64,000 bases of DNA from Acanthacorydalis orientalis (GCA_034766995.1 CM068313.1:29440325-29504324); one strand, 5' to 3'. Numbered from the stretch's first letter, positions 26,172 to 38,560 are shown. Numbers and translations: made by a program. The notes: a model not told the origin generated them from the letters alone.

Positions 26172-26845
26172 CTATTGACAAAGGAAACTAGTTATATCAA
26201 CAATAAATTATTATTTGAAAATTTAACTTGTTTAACGAAAAAATTGTTTGAATATTATAAAATCAGATCAATTAAATAATTGTACTTATCATTTAGATTT
26301 AAAAATATATTTCAAAAAACGCTAAAGCTAATAGAAAAACTTATTGAAAAGTAAAATTCTTTTGTAATAAGTTATTTTCGAAGAAAAATATTTAACATTT
26401 AAATTATGCTTATATTTAGCAAGTTAGTTATTTAAAATGATTGAGAGATTTTCATTTCGAAAACAAGCATTCTTACACAAAACCGAAAAAGTTGAAATAT
26501 GTTAATGTACTTTTATATTTTGCATATAAATTTGTTAAATAAATTTATGTCAGAAATTTCACAGATTATTCACATGAAAAAGGAGTTTAAAATATTTAGA
26601 AATAAAATTTTATTTCGTGTATTCTAAGAAATAATAAATTATTTGAATTTTTAACAATCTGAAGATCAAGAAGCAACATAACAAATTACGTGTAAATAAT
26701 TATATACATGATACTTTTCTTACAAGTAATTTCAATGACAGAATATATATGGAATTTTTAGAAATTTTTAAATTTTTTCCTTGCAAGCTAACAGTACATA
26801 TAAGATTAATATTAAATGATTATTTCTATTTTATATATCAGAATA
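26172..26845. other. AT-rich DNA, nothing distinctive
   Basis: Unique AT-rich sequence between the TA tract after mariner copy 2 and the island at 26845. Confidence 0.6.
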
Positions 26846-27140
26846 GAGGCTCATAGTCAGAGATGATCTAGGGGGCATAGACCTCCCCTATTCCTGGTTG
26901 CTATGTTTGGCTCCTAACAAAATCGCCGATTTTGGGAGATTTGAAATTCATGGAACATCATTGGGAGAATCTTCCTAATGGGTTTACCTTAATGATTAAA
27001 AACGTTTCTATGCGTGAAAAAAAATCGTTTATATGCGCATGTTTCCACCGTAACCCTCAACAATGTTGACATAAAAAATTTTGTCCGCTCAAAAATTGAG
27101 TTTTCCCCCTCAATATAATGTTCTAGCTGCGGACCTAGTA
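26845..27140. other. Non-AT island, likely old repeat
   Basis: It contains GGGGGCATAGACCTCCCC (26871-26888, hairpin-forming), GGTTGCTATGTTTGGCTCC, and near its end CTAGCTGCGGACCTAG (27123-27138). No frame is open over its length. The composition and the GGGGGCA.AGA motif shared with 9405-9490 suggest a dispersed repeat fragment rather than a gene. Confidence 0.35.
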
Positions 27141-27289
27141 ACAAAGAACAAATTTAAAATTTAATTTAATTTAATTTTTAATTCCGTTGAAAATAGAGAA
27201 GGAACTGTTAATCAACATTAAATAAAGTATTATTTTCTATTTAATGTTCTTTATATTCATTTTATAGTTAATTGTTTTGTTTTTATTTT

Positions 27290-27290
27290 A

Positions 27291-27337
<47 letters not shown>
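27290..27337. repeat. (AC)n-(AT)n
   Basis: About 17 bp AC then 31 bp AT. Confidence 0.95.
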
Positions 27338-27341
<4 letters not shown>

Positions 27342-28236
27342 AATGAGTTTATTGAGATTTTTAAAATTTATATTCAAAATTATAACAAAATGTTTAATTG
27401 TAAAGCAAGACGTAAAGATTTTTAAGAAAAAGTTGTGATTTTTATTAGATACGTGTAAAATATTTAATAATGATATATAGTTCTGGAAAAATCATACAAA
27501 TCTCTCTTCAATCATCACAAAGAAGATGAATTTTATTAAGAAAATAGAAAAATTGCAAAAATACGAATTAAAAATATTTTAGATAATATGTGCTATAATA
27601 AATGATTTATTTTAAGTTAATATAAAAAATTAAAAATGTAGATCATTAAGATGTGTTTATTTAATTTTGAAAAGATAGAACTAATATTAAAGAGAAAAGA
27701 CAACAATATCTTATGAATTTAATATTAAAAGAGTAACGAATGTTCTGAAATAAACAAGTATTTTAAAAATAATACTACGTATCATTTTCATACATAAGAT
27801 AAATTACTATTAGAAAGTCAGGATTAATATTTATCACTTGAATTCAAGTTGACACAAAAGCATGAATGCATGTAATCCTTATACAATTTGACTTGTTGCA
27901 TTTTTTTTACAAACAAATAATGACTCACCGGTGTTAAGATGAAATTTCAGGTCAGGTATGTGTTAGGTCACTAACACTTTATTGAAATATGGGCGTAGAA
28001 AACATATTGCATACTGAGGTGTATCACTGAATTAATAACGAGGAATTTATTTGTACTTCTTATTTTGGTCAAGATACTAAGACAGAAAACGATTGTTAGA
28101 ATATTACTGAATAAGAAGATTTTTCTGTATTGTTTATGCATAGGCATTGTTAAATCTTTATTGAATAAAAAAACAGTAAATATATTCATGAGGAGGAAAT
28201 TTTAATATTCCTTTGAGATAACAATACATACAAAAA

Positions 28237-28255
28237 TACGCACACACGTATACAC

Positions 28256-28297
<42 letters not shown>
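28237..28297. repeat. (AC)n-(AT)n
   Basis: AC units broken by GTAT, then 26 bp AT. Confidence 0.9.
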
Positions 28298-28301
<4 letters not shown>

Positions 28302-29099
28302 AAATCATTATAATATACAATAAACTTAATAACAAAATATTTTTTGAATTCATTTTGACATTAAACCCCATAAAAATAAATATGCCATACTTGACACTTT
28401 TTGTAAGATATCATTATTTTAATAAAGTAGTAATAATAATTATATATTTAAAAATGTAACTATGTAGCATTTAAGGTACAAAAAAATATTTAATTACTAT
28501 AATTTTCATTTTCTTTTAAAATATAATTTTGAAGATATACTTTTGTTTATTTATGAATGAACAAAAATGTTTATTACAGTATCAAAAAAATTGTAAATCA
28601 GTAAAAAAAAGCAAAAGACAATAAAAAGAAGATTTTTTACATTTTTCAGTTAAAAATAAAAAAAGACATCTCATCTTTAGTATTTAATGATCTTAAACTG
28701 GAAAAAAACTGTTATTTTTTTCAGTCTGTATAATTTAGTACTTTTTTCTACTGCTTACTAAGTGAAATTTTGGTAAAAAATTCAGTTATTACGTATATAT
28801 ATATATAATCAACATTATATTTTTAAGATTTTATAGTTAAAAGATAAAAAATTAGTCGATTTTCTTTTCAAATGTAAAATATGATTTTAAGAAACATTAC
28901 AAAATAAATTTGATAAAATAAAAATACTTCCAAAAACGGCACGAATGGAAAATTACTTTGTTTTTCAATGGATATGCTCTGTTTCGTTTACAGATTTGAA
29001 GTCAACAACGAAATGAATTATTGATAATATATTCGAAAACATATCAAATATCATTTTGAAAACATAATTAACAGTTGATGTCTCTGTTATATCGTATAA

Positions 29100-29330
29100 A
29101 GTTAACGTAACGATTATAACATATTAACTGGGAACCAGAAATGGACATCTTTGTCGTTTTCTGTCTTGTTTCGACACAAGCAATGATGAATTGTACAACC
29201 AAAGGTGCCAGGGCGGGAAATTGCATCACACTGTTCAGATTCATATTGATAGCAGGAATATTTCGATCGCTATCGTACAGATACGTGTGTCACAGCGACT
29301 AACGATGCATGAATACGACCTGCCTGATAC
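29100..29330. other. Non-AT island
   Basis: GGTGCCAGGGCGGGAAATTGC (29201-29222 region) and TTTCGATCGCTATCGTACAG are its most distinctive words. All frames carry stops. It lies 120 bp left of the 80-bp palindrome. Confidence 0.25.
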
Positions 29331-29446
29331 ATGATACATTCAATTTGTTGTTCATACATATATATTAAATTATCCGAAACAGTAGTGATGCGTGAAATTT
29401 TACATTGGCGAAGTACAATTCATTGCACTTTAACGTCTTTTTTAAA

Positions 29447-29463
29447 ATGTAGAAATGATAATT

Positions 29464-29509
<46 letters not shown>

Positions 29510-29526
29510 AATTATCATTTTTACAT
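29447..29526. repeat. 80-bp AT-rich palindrome centred on a TA tract
   Basis: Left arm ATGTAGAAATGATAATTTGC and right arm GCAAATTATCATTTTTACAT are inverse complements with a single mismatch, and about 40 bp of alternating AT between them is itself self-complementary. The whole stretch could therefore form one long hairpin or cruciform. An open frame across it is an artefact of the palindrome. Confidence 0.9.
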
Positions 29527-30669
29527 ACATTTATGTGTGCGTTCATATATGGATAAGTATAAAATATTTGAAAAAAACGTAGGCGTATAGTATATTATTT
29601 AACTGTATCATTAAATTAACATAAATACAAGTAGATACACATATCTAATTAAAAACAATGTATAATGATTTAAAAAGGATGATGGAAACAAATATAAAAA
29701 GCATTGTATCTGATTATGTGACAAATAAGATCTTCATATAAATTTTTATAATATTCACATATTTTTATTTGTACATTATTTTAAAATTTACTTGTAATTT
29801 GGTTATTACAGTACGAAAATGATACAATGAATAAAAGTTATTTAATTTCAATTAAGTGAGAGTTTGAGGTACGTTTATAGTTGTGATGTCATTTGATTTA
29901 AATGTATGAAAAATTATTAACGAAATGATTTCTCTATTAAAAATATTCAACTTTATTGAATCGTACAAAAAAACATTTAACGCTTAAGAATCCATTTCAA
30001 ATTATACCTTGAAATTAAACGAATCAATGCCAAGAAGTTATCGAAAATTAGAGATTTGCTACAAAATATTATTTAATGATACTACTATTACTCTAAAATA
30101 TACAAAATAAGTGAAAGAAAACAAATATTTCTTAAATATACATATAGTATTTTTTTAAATCAATTAAAAAATGTGTTTGAAAAATTACAGAAATTTTGTA
30201 TTAATTTAAAAAAAATATTTTCCAACTCAAGTACTTACGAAAAAGTCAAATTTTATGACTAATATTTTTAAACACAAAAATTTACCATTTGAAATTACAT
30301 ATTATTCGCCTTTAAAAACCTTTTCTTATTTAGTACATAAAAAGAATACTTCAAAGTATTCTGGAATGAAATAATTTATTTGCAAATGCAGCATTAAATC
30401 ATCGACTTACAATCTCCATTAATGCTAATAATTACCCTAAACATCTCAACAAAACCGTTGAACGGAACCAATTAAAATGAAAGATATTTTTATAGAGTGT
30501 AAATTCTACCCTACTTCAATATGAGTCAATAAATTATAGTCACTTTAATCGTATATATGTCAGAATATGTCGCTTTGCGTTGAACAGTTTCTTAATGTAT
30601 ATCCTATAAACAACAAAATTAACGTATCTTTGTATATTTTATGTTTATACATTTATTTATTTACTAGTT

Positions 30670-30718
<49 letters not shown>

Positions 30719-31836
30719 ACACATTGGCTGATATAAGTAATAAAATGTAAACGGTGGCTTAACTTGTTTATATCTTAATAACTTTTAAATTAGTGAGATT
30801 TTATTACAACACTTATAGCAATTAAATGAAGACTTTTGTTAAAATTATTTAAAAATATTATTTTTGATTTCGCTTCTAAAATATGATGTATATACATTAC
30901 ATTTAATTAAATTTTAGTTTGAATATATAAAAATATTTATTTTTCAAATAATTTAATATTTTAGAAAACAAAAATATAATTTATAAATTTTAATAATATA
31001 AGATAATATGAATTTATTTTCCTTTTGTAAATATAAAAATAATTTTAAGAGAAATTAATTTCTTTGTTAATATTTAATGATATTAAAGTCATTGTACTTT
31101 AGCTATAAAATATAATTAAGGAAAAAAATGATATAAAAATTAAATTTTAATTAGATGCATCCAGACATCCATTTTTTATTTTAATGAACCATTAAATATA
31201 TGTCAGTAGGTGTAAATGTGTATAAATTGTAAATGTTAAAATTTGTTTATTATAGATTAGTTAGTTTATTATAAAAAATAAAAAAGTTGTAATTATATTA
31301 TAACTTATAACATACTTGATCATAATTTTGTTTAACATAAATTTATCAAAAACGCTTAGTATTTATGTTTTGTAAAATAAATAACTCTTTTCTGCCTAAG
31401 CAGACATCTGTTTTTAGATATTGTTACTTTTTGTATTTATTGTAAATCTTAAATACTTTATATTACTTACACACCACAAATAATTAAGTATTTGTGAGAA
31501 CTAACTCAAACTATGACATTTTATTGATACCTCTTTCAATTATTTACATAATTTTTACTTTTATTACTATTACCTGGAATAGTGACTTTAACATTTATAT
31601 TCCAAAAGGAACATTTGTTTCTTCGTAAGTTGATGGCGAGATAAAAAGAAATTAATTAAGTATTCAATACATTTCTGACACTATGACTGATTTTTTTTAT
31701 ATATTTGAAATAATTCGGAAAGACGAGCTAATCTAATGTATGAATTTAAACTTATGATTAGTATTTTTCTCTTGTAGTAAGGTATTAAAATTTTTTCAAC
31801 AGTTGAATACGGGCTCGAGCCGTTCGTTGGACAAGA
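29527..31836. other. AT-rich DNA, no gene seen
   Basis: One (TA)n-(TG)n tract at 30675. GGCTCGAGCC (31812-31821), a GC palindrome, lies 20 bp left of the hAT MITE. Confidence 0.6.
30675..30720. repeat. (TA)n-(TG)n
   Basis: About 27 bp TA then 16 bp TG. Confidence 0.95.
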
Positions 31837-31992
31837 ATAATGTTTCTTAACCGGTGGTTTAAGAGCTCAAGACATGTTTATTTTATTATTTAGGGGATCA
31901 TAACTATTATATGATAAAGGCAGTTGCCATGAATACTATTGTAGTCTTGTGACATATAATTTTGATTTAGACATATTAGTTAAGAACCGCAT
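31837..31992. mobile_element. Short hAT-type MITE
   Basis: About 155 bp bounded by a TTTCTTAACCGGTGG end (about 31843) and the inverse AGTTAAGAACCGC (about 31978-31990). The shared core TTCTTAAC / GTTAAGAA resembles termini of hAT (MER5/Charlie-like) non-autonomous elements. The interior string GGGGATCATAACTATTATA followed by TGATAAAGG is also typical of that group. Flanks GAATAATG and ATATAATG agree at six of eight positions, fitting a decayed 8-bp target duplication. There is no coding capacity. Confidence 0.6.
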
Positions 31993-32834
31993 ATAATGAA
32001 AGTTATAATCATACAGAGCCAAATATAATGAAATTAATCGAGTCATAGGAAGCACAAGGATCCAATTTGTTAAAAAAATAATACTTACGAAATTATTAAA
32101 TAAGTTTACAAAATCAGCCTTTTTATATTGGTCATTTCAGTAATAATAATTTACAAAATTCAGGTACACAAATAAATATATAATATATATTTATATTTGT
32201 ATTTTTTATTATAGTTTGAAAAGTAAAAAAATTACTTTCAAATTGTAGGTATGGATTAAAAAGAAAAAGTCAATGTTACAAAAAATTAATTTCAATAGAA
32301 TTAAGAATGGCATAAATTATTTTTATAAAAGATGTGAATTTGTGTTACTATAACTAAGAAGTTTGAGAAATTTTAATATTATTGACAGATAATAAATCAA
32401 AATAATACAATATCTAAAATTTATTTTTAAAATACTATTTCATTTTTCAGTAGACATTTTTTTTTGCAAATAATTCAATTATTTGATTACCATAATTATT
32501 TTTTGGATTTATTTCTATTTAATTCATCCAAGTATTTTATTCGTTAGTTTAGTTATTGGCCATTTATTTACAAATTATATAAAAATATTTCATTTCTGTC
32601 ATAAATAATAGTAAATAAATCAATATGTAAAATATGTAAAGTAATATATAACAATGTTTTGTTTTCAAAAAATGATTCAATTTTTTCCTTAGTATATAAT
32701 TGATTTTATTTAATATATTTTCAAATTATTTCTATTTAAAAATAATATTTTTTAAAAGAAAAAGATATTTTTATTTCCAAACCTGTTCTTATATATTCAT
32801 TTTATAAAACATGTTAAGTATGATCACAAAAGTA

Positions 32835-32873
<39 letters not shown>

Positions 32874-33120
32874 TATGTAAATAATTTTTAAATATAATGT
32901 GCGAAACTTTTTTTACAACTCAAGTCAGATTTACTGTGTAATAGTGTATAATGCCTACAAAATAACAGATATTTTTTTTAATTATAGAATTGTGGCTTTC
33001 AATTAATTGAAGATGAAGTAGAAGTCTTTCAGCGGAGCATAAAATCATATATTAAACTGTTTGCGTTAAATAAACTTAGATTGTATTGCAGAATAATACC
33101 TACTGGAATTTCATTACAAA
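31993..33120. other. AT-rich DNA, nothing distinctive
   Basis: Contains the TA tract at 32838 only. Confidence 0.6.
32838..32872. repeat. (AT)n, 35 bp
   Basis: Pure tract. Confidence 0.95.
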
Positions 33121-33400
33121 TAAAAACGTCGACAATGAGGCTTAATTAACATTTATAGAACCTGTTTTAGTTACGTTCGACGCGATAATGCCGAACGTTG
33201 GGTTGTTTGTTTGTGTTCTTGCACGGTGTCAAAATGTTAAACAGCACGCTGCCGTTTCTTCGGCAATACGCATTGAAAACTGTGCGATCCGTCGTCATCC
33301 GTGGCGACTGTTGTTATGTGTGTATGTGTGTATATTTGTACACAACTCGCAAGAACGGGCTTTGTATATTAAACACTCTGTTGACTGATTAAACACATTT
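33120..33400 (+). other. Promoter/first-exon-like island
   Basis: GC-richer block with ATG at 33231 in the context GTCAAAATG, a good insect start context. From it the plus strand reads MLNSTLPFLRQYALKTVRS followed by VVIRGD: a basic, amphipathic-looking start with no acidic residue for the first two dozen positions, as in mitochondrial targeting peptides. A GTATGT splice donor candidate follows within the Cys-rich continuation (about 33322). No downstream exon was recognised, so this remains a hypothesis. An overlapping frame from 33188 is an alternative reading. Confidence 0.2.
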
Positions 33401-34554
33401 GATATGACAATCGCATTTGTCAAGTGTCATTGAAAAGTTGGTACATAAAGAGGGTATGTGGAAAGAACATTTTTCATGGTTTGTTACATTGGAAACATTA
33501 ACTAGATTATAAAAATGAAATATATTTGTATTTACACTCGCATACGAGTGATTTTGCAAATCGTTTAGTAATTTATATCCATCCATATTTTAATATGATT
33601 TATTGTTTTGTCACATTAAATATTTTATATGTTTTTCAAATCAGTGGTTTTGATTTCTTAATTAAACTATTTACTTCGATGATTAACAATAGATTTAAAT
33701 AAAATGTTGTATTGAATAATAAATACGTTGCCTCAGGTTATACTAATAAATATTTCAATTTGCATTATATTAAAATGTATGTTTTCGTTACTTGTGATTT
33801 TGTTTGTATACCAATTTATTCTTAACTTCTCCTTTAGGATAATTTGTTTTTTTCACTTGATTAATTTTAATAAACAGCTTATTATAACTGCATTAATTTT
33901 AATAAATATTTTTCTTTTTATTGTTGGAGCGATTTGTATATTTATTAGATATATTATATAAATAAAATTTTAATTATATGGTATAAAAAAATATAACAGG
34001 TACTAAAAATCAGCACAAAGTTTACAAAACGGATAAAAATATTGTATGCTTAAAAAAATAAAATCATATGAATATGAAAAACGTATCAAACCACAATTAT
34101 TATTATTTATTTAATAACTGTATCAAAATGTTTATTGTTTACTTATTGCCCACATTCATTGGTTACTAGCATTACAATTGTGATGTCCATCATATTCAGA
34201 ATATAGGTACAGAATCGAAAGATGTTTAGGTAGATTTTTAAATGAATTGACTATCAAAAATGTTAATAATATCTGAAAAGTACTTTTTATAAAAGTATGT
34301 TTATTTTAAGTAAGATTTTATGCATCAGTGTAAAAGTCCTGATGTCAATTTTTTGGAGAATTTTATATATACCTTTTTTCATTTCTCTGCTAAATTAAAA
34401 ATAGTTTATTAATTAAAAATGTAGGAAGTAATATATTCTATAGTATTATTTTTACGGGACAAAATTATATGTAGTTTTTTGTCATTGAGTTTCAAAAAAA
34501 TATTAATTAGTTCTCCTTTAGAATACATGATTTCTAAAGTGAAACTTTTATAAA

Positions 34555-34604
<50 letters not shown>

Positions 34605-35220
34605 CTCCGTGTTATAAAGCACTTGTTTTTAATAATGTTCGCAAAAATTTTTTAGTTTATAATCTTATATTTCAATAATTTTACAAACATTTTTACTCAG
34701 ATACAAGTTAAATATTTACTTTTCTGTTCTTTATATTTTAATTTAAATTGTGTGTTTGTTTTTAAATTTGCATTTAAATAGATATTTTTAAATCGACTCT
34801 AAATTTATTTTTGTAATATTTAGTAATATTTTTCATTAAGTGCGTTTTTACAAGTAAATTACTTTATGGAGAATTGTTGAACTTTAGTTATGAAAAAAAT
34901 ATGAATAACATTTATTCAATAATTTTCACTTATTTTTTTATGATTAAATTAAATAAGGTATTATTATATCCGAGAAGAAAAATATTCTAAATTTAATTGA
35001 CCCTTATTTTTAACAGTTTCTTATTGTACAAAATAAATTTAGTTTGCATTTCTTTTATTTAACATTTTAATAAAAATCAATTTAAATAAAAATGAAATAA
35101 TACACTACAACATTAAGAATTTCTTTTTTGTTTCTCTTGAAACATATTCTTGTCCAATTACTTTTTGTTACTGTATGTGGATTTTTTTTTATGAATCGCA
35201 TTTTATAATTGAATAATATT
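33400..35220. other. AT-rich DNA, no gene seen
   Basis: A hydrophobic plus frame at 33728-33961 made of AT codons (I, F, L) has no signal for translation or family similarity. TA tract at 34557. Confidence 0.6.
34559..34602. repeat. (TA)n, 44 bp
   Basis: Pure tract. Confidence 0.95.
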
Positions 35221-35560
35221 TCGAATAGAAAAGACAGTACTGTGTACGTGACCTCTATTGTATAATTAGAAGCGGTATGTGTGTTGGTTAGTTATTGCGC
35301 ACACGCCAAAGAGTTCTTTGCTCTGTCGTACAAAACGTGTACACAGATTTTGACATTTGTTTTTAAGATTAATTAATGTGTAAACTAATTATAATATATA
35401 AATGATATTTTTGCATTGGACTTTTAGACAGCGAACGGCTTTCGGCATGTGTCAGATCGTGTCTGACATGGTGTGTAACGCTTGTCTTTCTACATAATGT
35501 CGGTTTCACTGATGTTATCACTACGTGGACGAAATTACGCGATTTTCACTGAAATTTCTT
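35220..35560. other. Non-AT island with hairpin
   Basis: Contains GTGTACGTGACC, TTGCGCACACGCC, GTACAAAACGTGTACAC and the imperfect hairpin at 35426. No coding frame. Confidence 0.3.
35426..35487. repeat. Imperfect 62-nt hairpin
   Basis: The outer stem AGACA.GCG pairs with CGC.TTGTCT (one bulge) and the inner stem GTCAGA-TCGTG-TCTGAC extends by three pairs, two of them wobble. An asymmetric internal loop lies between. The size is in the range of a small-RNA precursor, but the pairing is poorer than in a typical miRNA. Confidence 0.45.
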
Positions 35561-35924
35561 CTTATCTAGAAACACATATTATATTAAAATGTTAATTAGG
35601 TACATGTGTTAGATATTTAAATTCTATGTGTTTTGATTTATAGTGTTCTTAACATGCAAATATTAATCATAATTTATTTATATTATTCGAATGGCTTGTA
35701 TAAAACGTTAATTGACCATTTTTCTACCGTTTATATTTGATGTTTACATTTTCTTATTTGTTTCTTAAAAATGAGTTGGTTTAAAGATAAATAATATTTA
35801 CTAATCTTTAATTAAATATCTTTTGAATTTAGAAACATTCTCTTATGGATTTGCTATCATGCAGACATACAAATATATAATAATAAAACTAATATACCGA
35901 CACTGATATAAATAAATTAACACA

Positions 35925-35988
<64 letters not shown>

Positions 35989-37076
35989 AGTATGTATGTG
36001 TAAATGGATAAAGATAATTAATACATTAAAATGAAAAGTGTTATAATTGACTGTGATTAAAATAGAACAGTCAATTAACACAGTATTGTAATGTGGTACT
36101 TGAAATTAAAATTCCCTTCACTATTTCATAAAAATCATGATATATTACTTCTATAAATATTAATTTTAAATTATTAACACTTATACTTGAATGGTTATGT
36201 TATGATAGTTAACTATTATGATTCTATTCAATACAAAACTACACTCTTTTTCTGAAAGAAATTTATATTTATTTTAAATTTAATTAAGGTTGTTGAAATA
36301 CATATTATTAATTGAACATCAATTTCTAATCTTAGGTAATTTATTAAGTTCAGATCTAGTATCAAAATGAAAACTGTGGCTGTTATAATCTTTTAAGGAG
36401 TCATATGATTTAGTCCAATTATTTAATAGGGAACTATTAAATTTTGGACACTTTCTGTAAAAATAGGATAAAATTCTAAAAATAGTTAATATGTTTAATT
36501 AATTAATTAACAGACTTTATTTGAGATCATGTTATATTTTGATTTAGATAATTTTACGGATTTCGAATAATAAAGTCGATCTTTTCTTTATTAATTAATA
36601 TTACTTTCAGAGACAAGTTTTAAAGACAAGTCATTTTTCATTTGGTTTATTTTAAAATGTAAAGATAGCGTTGAGTTTTCAGAACTAGCAGTACCGGCAT
36701 TAAAACTAATTAAGTTTTCAAGATACTTGTTTTCTTACTGAAACAGTACATTTATTAGGAGATTAGAGTTCGACTGAGAAGTGTTTGTTCACAACTCCTG
36801 CACAGATACGAATAATTTGAAAATAAAATAATGGTTAAATATAAAAACTTTATGTTATGAAGGGTTTAGTTAACTTAGTGATTATAAAACTGAAAGTCAT
36901 AGAGTAACTACCGATTAGAATTAATTTAAACAATGTGTGTAAAATTGTTTTAATCTGATTAACATTTAACTATAAATAATGTGTGATATTTATTATTTTT
37001 AAATTGAGCGCGTTCTTTGCAATGGTACTTTTCTTTATTTATTATGTATATTTATATTCATATATATATATATACA
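35560..37076. other. AT-rich DNA, no gene seen
   Basis: TA tract at 35928. GCAGTACCGGCATTAAAAC (36690) and CAACTCCTGCACAGATACG (36792) are isolated less AT-rich words. Confidence 0.6.
35928..35985. repeat. (AT)n, 58 bp
   Basis: Pure tract, followed by a TATG unit pair at 35991. Confidence 0.95.
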
Positions 37077-37390
37077 TATTATTTGTCTGACTTTTGGTTG
37101 TCCGCTGCTGGACAAAGTTATCTTTTAATTAATTCTAATTTCAAAAATTCATTTCTTTCTTTTCCACACATTTCCAGTGGATTTTCTTGTATTCTTTATT
37201 TTTTCATTCATTAGTTTATATTTATTTTTTAGCTTCCTGTCAATCAGGTCTGTTGTCTGTCTGTTGATTTCTCTTTTTGCAGTATGTCCTGTTAATTTCT
37301 ATTTAAAATTTTTTATTATTTTTATTTTTTCTGTAATTTTTATTTATTTTTGTATCTCTTATTTTTTTTATTCTATCTCGTCTTTGTAAT
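37077..37390 (-). mobile_element. Possible 3' end of a non-LTR retrotransposon
   Basis: On the minus strand the low-coordinate end reads TGTCCAGCAGCGGACAACC, closely resembling the 3' terminal segment common in insect RTE/Jockey-like LINEs, and the tail then runs into a (TA)n tract at about 37060-37075. Upstream on that strand there is an A-rich, lysine/arginine-rich open stretch of roughly 48 codons (AKREINRQTTDLIDRKLKN). I see no reverse transcriptase motif. Family assignment rests mainly on the terminal motif. Confidence 0.35.
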
Positions 37391-37900
37391 TCTAACTTAT
37401 TACTTAAAATCATCGAATGCTGTGCTTTTGAACGCCAGTACTTATAGTTTGAAATGTAAATTCGTAAATTAACGAATTATATTGAAAGAAAAGAAAAAAT
37501 GCATATAATATTTTATTAACTGAGAGTAAAGAAGTTCATCTGTAACTTTAATTTTTTAAGAAAAAAATGAACATACATATATGTATACAGTTGAAGATGT
37601 GTAGTTATTTATAGGATATGGTTATAAATTTCTTGTTATATGATTTCATCAGAAAACGTTTGTCTTAAAAGTTAGTAATTGACAACACTTAAAATAAATT
37701 TAAAAATTATAAATAGAATATGAAATCATAAATGTTAAAACTGATATTTTGGCATTAATATGCATGCTTACAATAGAACATCCGTTTTTATTAATTTTTA
37801 CACTTTTACTTTTCGTTATTGAAAAAGATTAAATAAAAGAATACAGTTATGTGCATCTTCAAACCTATTCAGTATGTCACTGTAAACAGTATTTGATTAT
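37390..37900. other. AT-rich DNA, nothing distinctive
   Basis: Unique sequence between the LINE-like tail and the 38 kb island. Confidence 0.6.
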
Positions 37901-38560
37901 CCGGTTAAAAGAACAATATGTGTGCACGACTAATAAGTTCGAAACGAAGTACAATGTAAATCCGGACAATGTGCTTATTGTAACGAATACCTATTCGTGA
38001 AATTGTTTGCGAATAATAGCGATCGAAATTGACGATAATTAAGACCATCTTTAGGTCGTTAACAATCGCCAATCCATTATTATCGATTCCATTATTTGTA
38101 CGAGATAGTCGTATGACCCCGATCGATTTTACCAACGATACAACAAAGACGATATAGCATGGACAGACCATCGAAGCGATTCTTCGGTGGAGCAATTCTT
38201 CGTTTCGTCCGAGATACAACACAATACAATTGGCCGCAGCGGCACCAAGGGTCATCTTGGGTTAACTGCTCGCAGAGCTCGACAATTAACATGTATGAAA
38301 GTAGCATAATGAACACAGTTGAATGGCGAACAACGGCGCTGCGTGTAAAGCATTGATTGCTGCAGTGGCGGTTCGTTCATTCTTTCAGTGTATAAATAAC
38401 CCTGAACTTTATTTATGGCCAAGAACGTTTTATGATTTATTTCAGACAGTGTTTATAAAGATAGGTTTGCTCAATGAAGACATTGAAGATCTTTTTGCAA
38501 TTATTATGCAACATCCATACAAAGTTTTGTTTGATAGTTTTATATTTTAATAAAATACTT
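37900..38560. other. Island with the longest open frames of the window
   Basis: A 116-codon frame runs on the minus strand (38255 to 37905) and a 75-codon frame on the plus strand (38323 to 38550, beginning MANNGAACKALIAAVAVRS). The plus frame ends in a TAA with AATAAA overlapping it. None resembles a known family. The sequence holds many CGATCG/ATCGAT words and a 16-base palindrome (ACGAATA CC TATTCGT, 37983-37998). CAGTGGCGG at 38363 recalls hAT ends. The open frames may only reflect lower AT content. Confidence 0.25.

Larger units (their letters stand above)
27140..29100. other. AT-rich DNA, no gene seen
   Basis: Two (CA)n-(TA)n microsatellites (27290, 28251). The minus frames around 27971-28371 include a translated CA repeat and are not credible. 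Confidence 0.6.

Noticed and set aside
29331..29582. 83-codon plus-strand frame
   Set aside because: Most of it runs through the TA palindrome; codon content is dictated by the repeat.
33728..33961. Very hydrophobic 77-codon plus-strand frame resembling a membrane protein
   Set aside because: I, F and L codons (ATT, TTT, TTA) dominate AT-rich random sequence; no start context or homology.
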